Positions 19,898 through 20,472 of a stretch of DNA of 20,472 nt are shown here, one piece after another. The position numbers and the translations under genes are program-made. Source of the DNA: a virus. The stretch lies in IMG/VR virus record IMGVR_UViG_3300010883_000664, positions 1-20,472 of that record; one strand, given 5' to 3'. The notes under the pieces are model-generated. The model worked only from the letters and a program-made list of their open reading frames with translations. It was not told the DNA's origin and ran no database searches. Every line of letters starts with the position of its first letter. The first letter of the stretch is position 1.

Positions 19898-20472
19898 ATG
19901 GCAAGAACAATACAATCTCCAGGCGTTGAAATCAAAGAAGTTGATCTTTCACTTAGACCGGAACTTCCGATCGGCACAACTGTGCTCATCCCCGGCTTTT
20001 CACAAAATGGTCCCACCGAGGAGCTAATTCAAGTAACCAGCGTTAGTGACTTTGAGCAGATATACGGTAAACCTACCACTCCAGTTGAGCGGTACTTTTA
20101 TCACACCATCCGCTCATCGCTAAACAGTACAGCCAACGTTTATGCATGTCGGATGTCGTATGGTGCAAATTCCGGAGGTACCGTTGCTAACGAATACTCC
20201 GCTTTAGTGTACCCGGTATTCCCTCGTCCAACGATCAAGTCGCTTGAATTACTACCCATAGGTCATCCATTAAAGGACAGCTTAGTAAATTATTTTGCCG
20301 CTAAGACCAGCATTACTCAAGAGATACATACAATAACTTGGACCACCACTGCCGACGTCGGTCATCCATCCGGAGTAGGTGCAGTGTTAGTTCCTAGTCA
20401 AGGTACAATGACTTTTAGAGGCGGTCTCAAAACAAACGTTCAGGAGAGTACTGCTATACCGTTTGATGCATC
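19898..20472 (+). CDS. 18: gp18-like tail sheath protein (3' truncated)
   Basis: The open frame runs off the window end; 191 N-terminal residues are present. The start MARTIQSPGVEIKEVDLS matches the T4 sheath opening (SPGIELKETTV), then GTTVLIPGFSQNGPTEELIQVTSVSDFEQIYGKPT (T4 GTAALAGKFQWGPAFQIKQVTNEVDLVNTFGQPT), RYFYHTIRSSLNSTANVYACRM (T4 DYFMSAMNFLQYGNDLRVVRA) and the beginning of the variable protruding domain. The sheath contracts to drive the tube through the host envelope. A late box lies 27 bases upstream; no Shine-Dalgarno is evident. Confidence 0.94.
   Translation, partial: MARTIQSPGVEIKEVDLSLRPELPIGTTVLIPGFSQNGPTEELIQVTSVSDFEQIYGKPTTPVERYFYHTIRSSLNSTANVYACRMSYGANSGGTVANEYSALVYPVFPRPTIKSLELLPIGHPLKDSLVNYFAAKTSITQEIHTITWTTTADVGHPSGVGAVLVPSQGTMTFRGGLKTNVQESTAIPFDA

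Noticed and set aside
19794-20027. 77-residue plus-strand frame across the gp19/gp18 junction
   Set aside because: It overlaps the well-supported tube and sheath frames in another register and has no sensible protein features.

Overview
The window is a piece of a T4-like (myovirus, contractile-tail) bacteriophage genome. The diagnostic genes are UvsX recombinase, gp41 helicase, gp32 ssDNA-binding protein, gp45 sliding clamp, T4-type RNase H/flap nuclease, gp61 primase, gp14 neck protein, gp17 large terminase, a tail-tube-fold protein and gp18 tail sheath. Coding is dense, with many ATGA-type overlaps. There is no gene-free stretch above about 100 bases, and I saw no tRNA, IS element, CRISPR array or integrase. 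The host cannot be named. The DNA is fairly AT-rich, good Shine-Dalgarno sites are rare, and T4-type late boxes (TATAAATA) coexist with sigma70-type promoters.

Layout. (1) 2-822: the 3' part of uvsX meets a small minus-strand gene head to head. (2) 845-3817: a promoter starts a plus-strand run of queC, a small membrane protein, an unknown, a dCMP deaminase, a stand-alone class II glutamine amidotransferase and a glycosyltransferase-like protein. This looks like nucleotide/base modification, plausibly 7-deazaguanine-type DNA modification using a split version of the Gat-QueC fusion known from some phages. (3) 3804-11865: the replisome block gp41, DHH phosphoesterase, two small unknowns, gp32, a coiled-coil/proline-rich unknown, gp45, three small unknowns, RNase H/FEN and primase. 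DNA polymerase and clamp loader are not in the window.

(4) 11862-13573, minus strand: a late-promoter operon with a complete tubulin/FtsZ-superfamily GTPase followed by a small protein that begins with a capsid-targeting-like peptide. (5) 13608-15513, plus strand: five small unknowns, one a membrane protein with a zinc ribbon. (6) 15514-16589, minus strand: a small unknown and gp14 neck protein. (7) 16684-17490, minus strand: an acidic, repeat-containing protein with an internal start and its own late box, closed by a strong terminator. (8) 17512 to the end, plus strand: large terminase, tail tube-like protein, tail sheath (cut by the window edge).

Most notable: the phage tubulin in a late operon; the separate amidotransferase and QueC with an altered substrate loop; a short N-terminal peptide ending in LxE shared by four otherwise unrelated late proteins, which suggests co-packaging and prohead-protease cleavage; and sigma70 promoters whose -10 box lies 5-6 bases before the ATG, predicting leaderless transcripts.
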